64,000 nt of DNA from Planctomycetota bacterium (GCA_016235865.1 JACRIK010000033.1:1-64000), one strand, 5' to 3'; shown: positions 17,225-25,951, counted from the stretch's first letter. Notes: generated by a model from the sequence alone, not told the origin. Numbers and translations: made by a program.

Positions 17225-18793
17225 ATGCCACAGTTGATTATCAAGTGGGGCAACCGGGAAACCCGGTTTGCCATGACAACTTCTAGTATCGATATCGGAC
17301 GCTCTGACGATAATCTTCTCCAGATAAGGGATGTTAAGGTATCCCGTTACCAGTGCAAGATAGTCCAGACGCCGGTGGGATTTCTGCTGAGCGATTCCCA
17401 GAGCAGTAACGGCACATTCCTGAACGGGAAGCGGGTGGAGCGGAACCTGCTCCGGAATAGCGATGTGATAAAAATCGGGAATGTGGAGATAATATTTTCG
17501 GAAAACGATTCGGCTCAGGCCGAGGATAAAGGCCCGGTGATTATTTCTTCGGGCCAACCGTCTGATGACGCCTCGGTCGGAGAAGTGACCACGGTTATAA
17601 GTATTCAGGAGGAGAACGCGGCTCCGGCCAGTAACGGCGCCCGGCAGTCCAGAAACGGAACGGTTCAGGTGGCGGCAGCCGGCAAGGTTTCTAACGGGGC
17701 CGTTGCGGTAGCCCAGATAGTTAAAAGGGCAGAGCCGGCCGGAAAGCCGCAGAATGGCGGCGCCAAACCCGTAAACGTCGCCGTCGCCGTGATAGCAAAA
17801 CCTGTTGTCGCGCAGAAGGTTATGAATAATCAGGTCTTACCAAACGGGTCAGGCAGACCGACCGGAACACCGCCGCCGGCCGGCAGCCAGAATAACAGGA
17901 TGGCGCAGCCCGCGCGTCCGATGGCACCGAAACCGGCGCCACGAGTTCCGCCACCGGCGCCAAAGCCGCAGTCCGGACCGATTTCACGGCTGGGTCAATC
18001 TGCGCCGAAACCACCGCCGGCTCCGGCATCACGACTGCCTTTTAATAAAGGCAAGCCGGCACGAACGGCTCCGGGTGCCTCCGGTCGACTGAAACAGGAA
18101 AAGACAGATGATGGACAGCCCAAGCCCAAAAAGAAGAACATGCTTTATATCATCGGCGGGGCGGTCCTGATTCTCATCGTTATCATCGCATTTGTCGTTT
18201 CATCCGGTTCCAATAAGAAAGCCGAGACGGACAATAAGCTGGAGATTGAAGCGCTGAGCGCGGCGAATAAACTCTATGACGGAAAGGAATACGGCGTGGC
18301 GCTCAAGAAATACGAGGCATTCCTGGAGGAATACAAGGAATCTAAATATAGCGCCGATGTTAAAGAGAGAATCAAGAAGATAAAGGAGCGCGATGAAAAG
18401 GACAAGGAGTCCAAACCCAGACTGGCGGAATTAAAGAAGAAAAAGAAGGATTATCCGACCAGCAAGTATCCGGAATTATTGAAGGAGTTTGACAGTTTTA
18501 TCAAGGAATACGAGGATATTTCCCCGGCCTTAATGCAGGACGCCAAAGGCGAACGGGACACGATTAAAAGGGTGGTTGGTTCATCCGGAGAGAATGAGGT
18601 CAATATTTTATTTAATAAGGCGCTGAGTGAGGCCAATAATCTGCGCGACAAAAAGGACTATGACGGAGCCCTGGCTAAATTGAAATCATTCCTCAAGGAA
18701 AATCAGTCCCTGAATAATCGTCAGGAGAATACCATCAGGAATGAGATAAAGGCGATAGAGAAAGAAAAAGAAGAAAAATCCGAGAAAAAGTGA
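17225..18793 (+). CDS. FHA-domain membrane protein with Pro/Ala-rich linker
   Basis: A 522-residue protein. Residues about 1-90 are an FHA phosphothreonine-binding domain: IDIGRSDDN, VSRYQCKI, SSNGTFLNGKRV and NSDVIKIGN are its standard loops. A long low-complexity linker rich in Ala, Pro, Gln and Asn follows (to about residue 300). Then come a membrane helix (MLYIIGGAVLILIVIIAFVV) and a Lys/Glu-rich helical C-terminus with two TPR- or YfiO-like units (SAANKLYDGKEYGVALKKYEAFL). The FHA part would be cytoplasmic and could read phosphorylation by a Ser/Thr kinase such as the one at 10453. The start is uncertain: a GTG at 17192 would add 11 residues, but the FHA fold begins right at the ATG at 17225. 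Confidence 0.85.
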   Translation: MPQLIIKWGNRETRFAMTTSSIDIGRSDDNLLQIRDVKVSRYQCKIVQTPVGFLLSDSQSSNGTFLNGKRVERNLLRNSDVIKIGNVEIIFSENDSAQAEDKGPVIISSGQPSDDASVGEVTTVISIQEENAAPASNGARQSRNGTVQVAAAGKVSNGAVAVAQIVKRAEPAGKPQNGGAKPVNVAVAVIAKPVVAQKVMNNQVLPNGSGRPTGTPPPAGSQNNRMAQPARPMAPKPAPRVPPPAPKPQSGPISRLGQSAPKPPPAPASRLPFNKGKPARTAPGASGRLKQEKTDDGQPKPKKKNMLYIIGGAVLILIVIIAFVVSSGSNKKAETDNKLEIEALSAANKLYDGKEYGVALKKYEAFLEEYKESKYSADVKERIKKIKERDEKDKESKPRLAELKKKKKDYPTSKYPELLKEFDSFIKEYEDISPALMQDAKGERDTIKRVVGSSGENEVNILFNKALSEANNLRDKKDYDGALAKLKSFLKENQSLNNRQENTIRNEIKAIEKEKEEKSEKK

Positions 18794-18888
18794 GCCGAAA
18801 GGGTCTTTTATTCGTTTATATAAAGGAATAAACACCCCCGATGAGGGTGTTAATAACGATTTGCCACAGGTGGAGAAAGGATATTCTT

Positions 18889-20442
18889 ATGAGTCCGAAT
18901 TATGAACCGAATCAGGAAATCCAGATTCAGGAAGGGTCGCTGGCCGAAAAAGCGTTTCAGCAGAAATTTGATTTTAACCTCTGGATGCAGGAAATGATGC
19001 ACAATGCCCCGTGGTGGGGAATCTCGCTGGCCGCGCACGTCCTGTTTATCCTTTTTATTGCTTCTTTACCCTCAGGAATCGGCGGAGACAAGGTCGAAGA
19101 GGTCAAGGTGATTGAGATGAAGGAGGAGAAAAAGGAAGAGGTGGAGAAGATAGAAGAAGAAATACAAAAAGAGGAATTTGAAGAGGAAGTGACCGAGACG
19201 ACCGAAATAGTTGAATCGGAAGTAGTCCAGGAATCCGAGAATATTAACGAGTTCGATACTAACAGCGACCTCAAGGGCGAGGGCGTTTACGATACCATCG
19301 GTATCGGCGGCGGTTTGGGCGGCGGCAGGCGTAGAGGCCGGCGGGGCAGAAAACAGCAGAAGAGCGAAGATGCGGTTATCGCCGGGCTTATCTGGCTGGC
19401 CAAACACCAGAATCCGGACGGCTCCTGGGGCGCCAAGACATTCCAGAACCAGTGCCGGGTGACCAAATGCACCGGCCCCGGACACGATGAATTCAATGTC
19501 GGGCTGACCGGGGTGTCTATGCTGGCTTTTACCGGCGCCGGTTATACCAACAGTTCCCGCGATACCTACGAGGGTATCTGCTTCGGCGACACGGTCCGTA
19601 AAGCGGCTCTTTACCTGACCGGAATCCAGCAGTCGGACGGCACTTTCGGCGGGGTCAAGGACGGTAAATTCCTGTATAACCAGTCGATTGCCACCTATGC
19701 GCTGGCGGATTTGTACGGGTTGACAATGGAAAGCCCTTCAGGCATACTTTTCAGGGAACCGGTAGAAAGGGCGGTTAAATATATTCTGGAAGTCCAAAAC
19801 CCGACCAAGGCCTGGCGCTACCAGCCCAAGGATGGGCAGAACGATACCTCGGTCAGCGGCTGGGTGGCCATGTCGCTCAAGGCCGCCGAACACGCCAATA
19901 TCGCCGTGCCGCCCGAGGCATTTGCCGGCATCAAGTCATTTTATGATGATGTGACCGAGCCGAATTACGGCAAGGTTGGATATACCAGCCAGGGTAGTAT
20001 CGCATTGATGGGGCACGAAGACCCCCGGAACACAGTAGTTCAGCCTTCCCTGACGGCTATCGGCATAATGGTGCGCATCTTCATAGACAAGAAAACCACT
20101 GACCCGTTGATAAAACTCGGCGTGGGCCAGATACTGACCAGCCTGCCGACCTGGGACACCTCAAAGCCGGGGATTATTGATTACTACTATTGGTTCTACG
20201 CCTCGTATTGCCTGAACCAGTATGATGGTCCGAGCGGGCCGAGTTGGAGTTCCTGGAACGAGAAGATGAAGGATGTGCTCCTGAAAAACCAGCGCAGCAA
20301 ATCCGATGGTTGCGCCAACGGCAGTTGGGACCCGCTGGACCGCTGGAGCGCCGAAGGCAGCCGGATTTATTGCACGGCTATTAACGTCCTGACCTTAGAG
20401 GTCTATTATCGGCTGGGTATTGTTAAGAACACCGGGCACTAA
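18889..20442 (+). CDS. TonB-like membrane protein with squalene-cyclase/prenyltransferase repeats
   Basis: A 517-residue protein. A short cytoplasmic N-terminus, a membrane helix (WWGISLAAHVLFILFIASLP) and a strongly acidic Glu/Lys segment resemble the start of TonB-family proteins. A Gly/Arg stretch (GGGLGGGRRRGRRGRK) leads to an alpha/alpha-barrel region of about 330 residues with repeats such as AVIAGLIWLAKHQNPDGSWG, LTGIQQSDGTFGG and YILEVQNPTKAWRYQ, the prenyltransferase/squalene-oxidase repeat fold. The DXDD motif of true hopene cyclases is not seen, so an enzymatic role is doubtful and a structural or binding role outside the cytoplasm is more likely. GGAGAAAGG precedes the ATG at 18889. 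Last gene of the 14898-20442 set; a strong terminator follows. Confidence 0.8.
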   Translation: MSPNYEPNQEIQIQEGSLAEKAFQQKFDFNLWMQEMMHNAPWWGISLAAHVLFILFIASLPSGIGGDKVEEVKVIEMKEEKKEEVEKIEEEIQKEEFEEEVTETTEIVESEVVQESENINEFDTNSDLKGEGVYDTIGIGGGLGGGRRRGRRGRKQQKSEDAVIAGLIWLAKHQNPDGSWGAKTFQNQCRVTKCTGPGHDEFNVGLTGVSMLAFTGAGYTNSSRDTYEGICFGDTVRKAALYLTGIQQSDGTFGGVKDGKFLYNQSIATYALADLYGLTMESPSGILFREPVERAVKYILEVQNPTKAWRYQPKDGQNDTSVSGWVAMSLKAAEHANIAVPPEAFAGIKSFYDDVTEPNYGKVGYTSQGSIALMGHEDPRNTVVQPSLTAIGIMVRIFIDKKTTDPLIKLGVGQILTSLPTWDTSKPGIIDYYYWFYASYCLNQYDGPSGPSWSSWNEKMKDVLLKNQRSKSDGCANGSWDPLDRWSAEGSRIYCTAINVLTLEVYYRLGIVKNTGH

Positions 20443-20462
20443 TTATTTGTCAGATGTCAACC

Positions 20463-20495
20463 AACGCCCCGGCTTCGGCCGGGGCGTTTTTATTT
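20463..20495 (+). terminator. Rho-independent terminator after the cyclase-repeat gene
   Basis: ACGCCCCGGC-TTC-GGCCGGGGCGT followed by TTTTTATTT. Closes the 14898-20442 transcription unit. Confidence 0.9.
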
Positions 20496-20517
20496 CAGTC
20501 CGGCCTATAATTCTTGA

Positions 20518-20613
20518 CCCCGCACATAAATGGTGTTAATAATCTTGCATAGGAGCTGGTCAACCCGACGTTTGGATGTAGCGTTGGCTTTCGAAGGCAT
20601 CAATATGTGCGGG
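20518..20613 (+). repeat. Inverted-repeat element CCCCGCACATA...TATGTGCGGG
   Basis: CCCCGCACATA at 20518-20528 is mirrored by TATGTGCGGG at 20604-20613 around a 75-base centre with no open frame. A shorter relative with a 15-bp perfect stem lies in frame inside the oxidoreductase gene at 34490-34542. It could be a miniature element or a small RNA; sequence alone does not decide. Confidence 0.6.
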
Positions 20614-20651
20614 ATTGACCCCTGAAGCATACTTTATTATTCCTATTATTG

Positions 20652-21350
20652 ATGAAGAAGCCGATTATTATCACCATAGACGGTCCGGCCGGAGCCGGGA
20701 AAAGCACCATTGCCAAGCGGCTGGCCCGGAAATTGTCGTTCCATTACCTGGATACCGGCGCGCTTTACCGGGCCGTGACATTCAAGGCGTTGCAGGATAA
20801 AATACTTCCGAAGGGGGACGAGGCCGTCCTGTCCGGATTGGTTCTTAAGAGCGATATAAAACTCCAATCCACTTTAGGCGGAAAAAAGGTCAAGGTGCTG
20901 CTGGACGGCCGGGATATCTCACGCGAAATCAGGACCCCGCAGGTCACTTCCTATATATATAAGATATCCTCCGCGCCGCGGGTACGCCGGGCCATGGTCA
21001 AACTGCAGAGGCGGCTGGCCCGGGGCAAGAATATAATCTGCGAGGGTCGGGATATCGGCAGCGTGGTTTTCCCCAAGGCGCAGATAAAGTTCTATCTCGA
21101 TGCCTCCATTAAAGAACGGGCCGGCCGGCGTTATAAGGAATCGCGCTTCCTGTTTCCCGGGACGCGCATCGGCTATAAGCAGATCCAGAAAGAGATAGCC
21201 ACCCGCGATTACCGCGACCGGCACCGCAAAACCGCTCCTTTAATCAAGCCCATGGACGCTTTTTGTGTTGATACCACCCATCTTTCCATCCGGCAGGTAA
21301 CCGATGCATTAAGCCGGATAATAAATGACAAATTGGATAAAAAACGATAA
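20652..21350 (+). CDS. cmk: Cytidylate kinase
   Basis: A 232-residue nucleoside monophosphate kinase that turns CMP/dCMP into the diphosphates. P-loop DGPAGAGKSTIAK, DTGALYRAV substrate loop, and GRDIGSVVFPKA are all present, as is the C-terminal helix REIATRD-type motif (QKEIATRDYRDRHR). The length is normal. The ATG at 20652 is chosen over a TTG one codon earlier. The order cmk-plsC-rpsA is a classic bacterial cluster, here with gaps of 24 and 4 bases, so probably one operon. Confidence 0.95.
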   Translation: MKKPIIITIDGPAGAGKSTIAKRLARKLSFHYLDTGALYRAVTFKALQDKILPKGDEAVLSGLVLKSDIKLQSTLGGKKVKVLLDGRDISREIRTPQVTSYIYKISSAPRVRRAMVKLQRRLARGKNIICEGRDIGSVVFPKAQIKFYLDASIKERAGRRYKESRFLFPGTRIGYKQIQKEIATRDYRDRHRKTAPLIKPMDAFCVDTTHLSIRQVTDALSRIINDKLDKKR

Positions 21351-21374
21351 AATCCTTGCCCTAATTTATTTAAT

Positions 21375-21950
21375 ATGCTTTACTCATTAGTTCACGTTAT
21401 ATGCCGATTGCTGGCAATAGTATTCTTCGGGTTAAGGGCATTTGGCCGGGCCAATATTCCTGAGGGCGGGGCAGTGCTTGCCTCCAACCACCAGAGTTAT
21501 TTTGACCCGGCTTTAATCAGCATAACCCTTAACCGGCCGGTCTATTTTTTGGCCCGGAAGGAGTTGTTTGAGTTCAACAGGTTTTTCGGATGGTTTATCC
21601 GCAGTCTTCATGCGATTCCGCTGGAGCGAAGAACCTTTGATTCCACGGGGTTGCGTCAGGCCATCGAGGTCCTGCAAAAAGGCGGGCTGTTGGTGGTTTT
21701 TCCTGAAGGAACCCGGACCTCAAACGGCGAAATCGGAGAGATACGGAAAGGCGTGAGTTTATTGGGCGAGAGGGCGAACGTGCCTCTTGTGCCAACACTG
21801 GTTGACGGGGCTTACCAGGCCTGGCCCAGACGTCATAAACTGCCCGTGCGGTTTTCACCGATACGGGTAAGTTTTGCCAAGCCCTTGTGGCTTGATAAAA
21901 GTAATATTGAAACAATCGTAGATGCCTGGAAGGAATTAAAGGAGAACTAA
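21375..21950 (+). CDS. plsC: 1-acyl-sn-glycerol-3-phosphate acyltransferase
   Basis: A 191-residue membrane-associated acyltransferase that makes phosphatidic acid. The NHQSYFDP box (HX4D) and the FPEGTRTSNGEIGEIRKG block are the catalytic and glycerol-3-phosphate-binding motifs. An N-terminal hydrophobic helix (LVHVICRLLAIVFFGLRAFG) attaches it to the inner membrane. It is short but complete compared with other bacterial PlsC proteins. It sits between cmk and rpsA in a conserved order, four bases before rpsA. Confidence 0.92.
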   Translation: MLYSLVHVICRLLAIVFFGLRAFGRANIPEGGAVLASNHQSYFDPALISITLNRPVYFLARKELFEFNRFFGWFIRSLHAIPLERRTFDSTGLRQAIEVLQKGGLLVVFPEGTRTSNGEIGEIRKGVSLLGERANVPLVPTLVDGAYQAWPRRHKLPVRFSPIRVSFAKPLWLDKSNIETIVDAWKELKEN

Positions 21951-21954
21951 TCTA

Positions 21955-23709
21955 ATGAATATTACATCGGCTTTTCAAAAATACGGGGTTGCGCTCGAAA
22001 CGGTGGATGAGAAAATCAATGATTATTTAAAGAGCTTTTCCAATGCGGATGCTCTGAAACTATACGAGAAATCGCTCAAGGAAATAAAGTCCAATACCAT
22101 AGTCAAGGGCAAGGTGGTCAATATCAGCGGGAATTCCGCCATTATTGACATCGGCTATAAATCCGAGGGGTTCATACAGGTCGACGAATTCGGCGGACCG
22201 GACAAGATAAAAGTCGGCGACGAGGTTGAGGTCTATATCGCCGAGGTGGAAGGCGAGACCGGGCTGATTTCACTCTCCAAGAATCAGGCCGACCGGATGC
22301 GCGGCTGGGAACAGTTAGTTAAATCCGCCGCCGATAATACCACCATCACGGGTAAGGTGGTCAAGAAGACCCAGGGCGGATACCTGGTTGATGTCGGAGT
22401 CCTGGCGTTCCTGCCCTCCTCGCAGGTGGATATCCGCAAGGACGGCCATACCAACCTGATAAACCAGGAAATCGAATGCAAGATTATCAAGATAGACAAC
22501 CAGCGACGCAATGTCATTGTTTCCCGCAAGGTGCTTATTGAGAAGCAGCGCGAGGCCATGAAGAAAAAGATCATGGGTGAGATAAAGGAAGGCGACACCC
22601 TCCAGGGCGTGGTCAAGAACATCACCGATTTCGGCGCGTTCGTTGACCTAGGCGGCGTGGATGCCCTGCTTCATATCGGCGATATGTCCTGGCGCCGGGT
22701 CAGCCATCCTTCGGAAATGGTGGCGATTGACCAGACCATTCAGGTCAAGATCCTGAAGATAGACCCCCAGACCGAACGCATCTTCGTGGGTTTAAAACAG
22801 CTTTCCGATAATCCCTGGGAAAAAGTTGCGGCCAAATACGAACAGGGCATGAAGATCAAGGGCAAGGTGGTCAATATTGTCAATTACGGCGTCTTCGTGG
22901 AATTGGAGCCCGGCATCGAAGGGTTGTTGCATATCTCCGAGATGTCCTGGACCAAGAAAATATCCAATCCGTCCGAGATGGTGGCTATCGGCGATATTAT
23001 TGAAGTGGTTATCCTCAAGATTAACCCGGCTAAGCAGGAAATATCGCTCGGCATGAAGCAGTTGGAAGCGAATGTCTGGGTGGATATCGAGAAGAAATAT
23101 TCAGCCGGGATGAAGATTCAGGGCCGGGTAAAGAATGTCACCTCTTACGGCGCTTTTATCGAGATTGAGGAAGGCATTGACGGTTTGATTCACCAATCCG
23201 ATATGGTCTGGACCAAGAAGGCCGTTAAGCCCTCGAACATCATCAAAAAAGGCGATAAGATTGAAGCGGTGATTATCTCCATCGACCCGGCGCAGAAGCG
23301 GGTTTCTCTGGGCATCAAGCAGCTTACGCCCAATCCCTGGGAGACGACCATACCGGAACAATATCCGGCCGGCAAGGCCATAGAGGCGCGGGTTCTTAAG
23401 CTCTCTAATCGCGGGCTGATGCTGGAATTAGACCCGCAGTTGGACGGCCTGCTGCCCCTGATTAATCCCAAGACCATTGAAGGCGAGGCCGAAAAGGCCG
23501 GGCCAGCCGAGGATACCTCATTCGGCATTACCCACGAGCAGGCCAAGGAACTCAAGACCAACCAACACGTCAAGGTGGAGGTGGTCAAACTGGATGCCAA
23601 TGAATGCCTGGTTCTGGTTAAACTGCAGGCCGGCAGTGAACCGGTTATCAGCGAGCCATTACCATTGCAGGATACGTCTGCTGAAAAACCAGCGGAGCCC
23701 ACGGTATAA
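21955..23709 (+). CDS. rpsA: Ribosomal protein S1
   Basis: A 584-residue protein with six S1/OB repeats starting near residues 50, 135, 210, 297, 384 and 472. Typical repeat cores are VKNITDFGAFVDLGG, VVNIVNYGVFVELEPGIEGLLH and VKNVTSYGAFIEIEEGIDGL. It binds mRNA on the 30S subunit and helps start translation, which matters in genomes like this where several genes lack a clear Shine-Dalgarno. The C-terminal tail is short and Pro/Glu-rich. Last gene of the cmk operon; a strong terminator follows within 50 bases. Confidence 0.95.
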   Translation: MNITSAFQKYGVALETVDEKINDYLKSFSNADALKLYEKSLKEIKSNTIVKGKVVNISGNSAIIDIGYKSEGFIQVDEFGGPDKIKVGDEVEVYIAEVEGETGLISLSKNQADRMRGWEQLVKSAADNTTITGKVVKKTQGGYLVDVGVLAFLPSSQVDIRKDGHTNLINQEIECKIIKIDNQRRNVIVSRKVLIEKQREAMKKKIMGEIKEGDTLQGVVKNITDFGAFVDLGGVDALLHIGDMSWRRVSHPSEMVAIDQTIQVKILKIDPQTERIFVGLKQLSDNPWEKVAAKYEQGMKIKGKVVNIVNYGVFVELEPGIEGLLHISEMSWTKKISNPSEMVAIGDIIEVVILKINPAKQEISLGMKQLEANVWVDIEKKYSAGMKIQGRVKNVTSYGAFIEIEEGIDGLIHQSDMVWTKKAVKPSNIIKKGDKIEAVIISIDPAQKRVSLGIKQLTPNPWETTIPEQYPAGKAIEARVLKLSNRGLMLELDPQLDGLLPLINPKTIEGEAEKAGPAEDTSFGITHEQAKELKTNQHVKVEVVKLDANECLVLVKLQAGSEPVISEPLPLQDTSAEKPAEPTV

Positions 23710-23720
23710 CATACACCAAG

Positions 23721-23756
23721 CCCAGCCCCTGTGCACAGGGGCTGGGTTTATTTTTT
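23721..23756 (+). terminator. Rho-independent terminator after rpsA
   Basis: Perfect 13-bp palindromic stem CCCAGCCCCTGTG / CACAGGGGCTGGG followed by TTTATTTTTT. Confidence 0.93.
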
Positions 23757-23839
23757 GCATAAATATTATAAAATCCTTGACAATTATATAGAATAGTAGT
23801 ACAATTATAATAAACGTAATACCAATAATATATCATAGC

Positions 23840-24247
23840 ATGAAAGAATTAGCCCGGATCGGGGTGTCGCTGGAAGGCGAGCTCCTGAAATCGTTTGACA
23901 AGTGGGTGTCCGGCGAGGGCTATCCGACCCGGTCCGAGGCCATAGAGGGACTGATTAACTCCGCCCTGGTCAGGAAGCAGTGGCAGAAACCCGGCAACTA
24001 CGTGGCCGGCGCGGTCATATTTGTCTATGACCACCACCGCAGGCAGCTGGCCAACAAGATGCTCAATATCCAGCATAACTTTGACAAGATAATAATCTCG
24101 TCCCAGCACATCCACCTGGACCATAATAACTGCCTGGAGATTATTGCGGTCAAGGGGATGGTCAGGGAGATTATTGAACTGGTAACCAATATCAAGTCGG
24201 TCAAGGGTATTAAGCACTCGGACCTGATAATGACCACGGCCGGATAA
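23840..24247 (+). CDS. nikR: Nickel-responsive regulator NikR
   Basis: A 135-residue transcription factor with an N-terminal ribbon-helix-helix domain (ARIGVSLEGELLKSFDKWV) and a C-terminal ACT-like metal-binding domain. The nickel ligands fall at His79, His90, His92 and Cys98, with the same 11-2-6 spacing as His76, His87, His89 and Cys95 of the E. coli protein. Bound nickel makes NikR repress uptake genes. The gene stands directly before a metal permease gene (73-base gap), its probable target. The 80 bases before the ATG are AT-rich and hold the promoter, but I could not settle a palindromic operator by eye. Confidence 0.93.
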   Translation: MKELARIGVSLEGELLKSFDKWVSGEGYPTRSEAIEGLINSALVRKQWQKPGNYVAGAVIFVYDHHRRQLANKMLNIQHNFDKIIISSQHIHLDHNNCLEIIAVKGMVREIIELVTNIKSVKGIKHSDLIMTTAG

Positions 24248-24319
24248 GCGGATATTTTTTGTATACTAGTAGCACGATTATATAATATGTAACATCAATG
24301 ATATCAGAAAGGTGGATAT

Positions 24320-25036
24320 ATGATAGACCAGGCGTTGATTACCCTGTGCACCACCGCGGCGATTATCGGATTTACCCACACCCTCATCGGGCCGGACCAT
24401 TACCTGCCTTTCCTGATGCTGGGCCGGGCCGGCAAGTGGTCGCTGGCCAAAGTCACGGTTATTACCATCCTCTGCGGCATCGGGCATGTTCTTTCTTCTA
24501 TTATATTGGGGGTCATCGGGGGCGTTTTCGGCGTGGCGCTTAATAAACTGGTGGATATCGAATCATTGCGGGGCGATATTGCCTTTTATATGCTGGTCGG
24601 ATTCGGCATCGCGTATTTCATCTGGGGCATCAGATACGCCTTGAGGCGCAAACAGCATGAGCACGCGCATTCGCATCCCGGAGAGGATATGCCCCACAGC
24701 CATCACCACCCGCACCTGAGTTCGCACTCGCATCCCCACAAGGGCAGTATGACCGCGGTCTGGACGCTCTTTATCATCTTTGTCCTGGGACCCTGCGAGC
24801 CGCTGATACCGCTTCTGATGTTCCCGGCCATGACCTATAATTGGTTCGGGGTCGGGGTGGTATCGGCCGTATTCGGAACGGTCACGGTCACGACCATGAC
24901 CGTGATAGTGATTCTGGTCTATAAGGGAATGGATCGGCTTAAAATCCAATGGAGTTTTCTGGAGAAATGGTCGCACGCCCTGGCCGGATTTGCCATTGCC
25001 GTCGCCGGCCTGATAATAAAGATATTCGGGGTATAA
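24320..25036 (+). CDS. Nickel/cobalt permease (NicO/RcnA-like) with His-rich loop
   Basis: A 238-residue inner-membrane protein with about six helices. The first helix carries HTLIGPDHYLP, matching the H-x4-D type metal signature of NiCoT/NicO permeases, and the central cytoplasmic loop is loaded with histidine (HEHAHSHPGEDMPHSHHHPH), a typical metal-buffering segment. It could import or export nickel or cobalt. Pairing with nikR favours nickel uptake under NikR control, but RcnA-type efflux has the same fold and also a His loop. AGAAAGGTGG lies before the ATG at 24320. Nickel may serve a hydrogenase or CODH elsewhere in the genome. Confidence 0.82.
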   Translation: MIDQALITLCTTAAIIGFTHTLIGPDHYLPFLMLGRAGKWSLAKVTVITILCGIGHVLSSIILGVIGGVFGVALNKLVDIESLRGDIAFYMLVGFGIAYFIWGIRYALRRKQHEHAHSHPGEDMPHSHHHPHLSSHSHPHKGSMTAVWTLFIIFVLGPCEPLIPLLMFPAMTYNWFGVGVVSAVFGTVTVTTMTVIVILVYKGMDRLKIQWSFLEKWSHALAGFAIAVAGLIIKIFGV

Positions 25037-25161
25037 TCAACCACGGCCGCATCACAGCCCAGGGTCAGACCCAAGAAATCCTATCAAATAAAGACCTGCT
25101 TCTATCAAACGGGTTGGTTTAATAATCAGCCGACCGAACTAATTTTTCGCAGGGGGGAGTA

Positions 25162-25403
25162 GGTATGGCACCCAATATGGATGGGTATGGCACCCGATAC
25201 GGATAGGTATGGCACCCGATGTGGATGGGTATGGCACCCGCTATGGACGGGTATGGCACCCAATACGGATGGGTATGGCACCCGCTATGGACGGGTATGG
25301 CACCCAATATGGATGGGTATGGCACCCAATATGGACGGGTATGGCACCCGATGTGGATGGGTATGGCACCCATCATAGGGGGGTATGGCACCCTATAGTG
25401 GTA
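25162..25403 (+). repeat. 22-nt tandem array B (11 units)
   Basis: Eleven units in exact 22-base register (25162, 25184 ... 25382). Each starts with the constant GGTATGGCACCC, which can pair as GGGT-n5-ACCC across unit borders, and ends with ten variable bases such as AATATGGATG or GCTATGGACG. The last two units merge into TCATAGGGGGGTAT (25373-25386), which is identical to the edge of array C. The gap 25037-25516 contains nothing else that I can name except G/C runs. Confidence 0.92.
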
Positions 25404-25516
25404 TACACCCCCTGTCTATAGGAGTCCTTTATTTATCAAGGGGTTATGACAAAAAAAGAGGTGTTGAAGGGGGACAATTACCCCTTTTCCCCGGCAAATT
25501 TGTTCCCATTCAGAGG

Positions 25517-25801
25517 CTATTTGTTCTCCTTCATTGATGTTCGCCTCTGATAAGGTCCCTTACGGATAAATGCATCCAGACCACCCTTGCGATAGTCAGA
25601 AATCCATCTTTTGACACTCCGATAATCCACCTTTAACTCATTAGCAATATCTTTATATGTCTTGCGTTTATCTGAAAGATAGAGTGCCTTAAGTGGTCTT
25701 TGTTTACTGTATTGTCCGGTCATAAAAAGCCGCTGCGACTCGGCTAATAACCTCTTTTGTTCTTCTGCGGTCAGTTTGATAAATTGGTGCGGATAGGGCA
25801 T
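25517..25801 (-). pseudogene. HTH domain of an IS630-like transposase, truncated
   Basis: A 94-residue frame carrying only the N-terminal DNA-binding part of an insertion-sequence transposase. KTYKDIANELKVDYRSVKRWISDYRKGGLDAF is the typical helix-turn-helix of IS630/IS481-like or winged HTH_29 proteins, and the segment ends QRRTSMKENK with no catalytic DDE domain after it. The start at 25801 gives MPYPHQFIKLTAEEQ, a plausible beginning; the frame is open for 31 codons upstream. It may be a decayed IS or a small HTH protein kept on its own. It lies between array B and a palindromic block. Confidence 0.55.
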
Positions 25802-25860
25802 AGATTTATCGTATGGAATTTCAAAGAGGAAATCCCAACCCCGAAAGCATTCGGGGGACT

Positions 25861-25951
25861 CAGTTAGGCAATCCTCTCCAATACGACCCAGCACTCAAAG
25901 GATTTTGAGTGCTGCCCGAAGGGAGTTGCCGAGCGAAGCGAGGCCTAACTG
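25861..25951 (+). repeat. Nested palindromic element
   Basis: Outer arms CAGTTAGGC (25861-25869) and GCCTAACTG (25943-25951) enclose an inner perfect stem CAGCACTCAAA (25889-25899) / TTTGAGTGCTG (25904-25914). It also contains the words ccgaagggag and gagcgaagcgag. It lies just after the stop codon of the O-antigen ligase-like gene on the minus strand, but has no T-run in that direction. Confidence 0.65.

Noticed and set aside
23757-23839. NikR operator upstream of nikR
   Set aside because: AT-rich with several half-matches to known operators but no clear palindrome with correct spacing.
25162-25403. Possible CRISPR array
   Set aside because: The unit is only 22 bases including the variable part, variable parts are nearly alike, and no cas gene is in the window.
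25119-25421. Three open frames rich in MGMAPD/HPYWVPYPS repeats
   Set aside because: By-products of array B with no ribosome-binding sites; translation only repeats the 22-nt unit.
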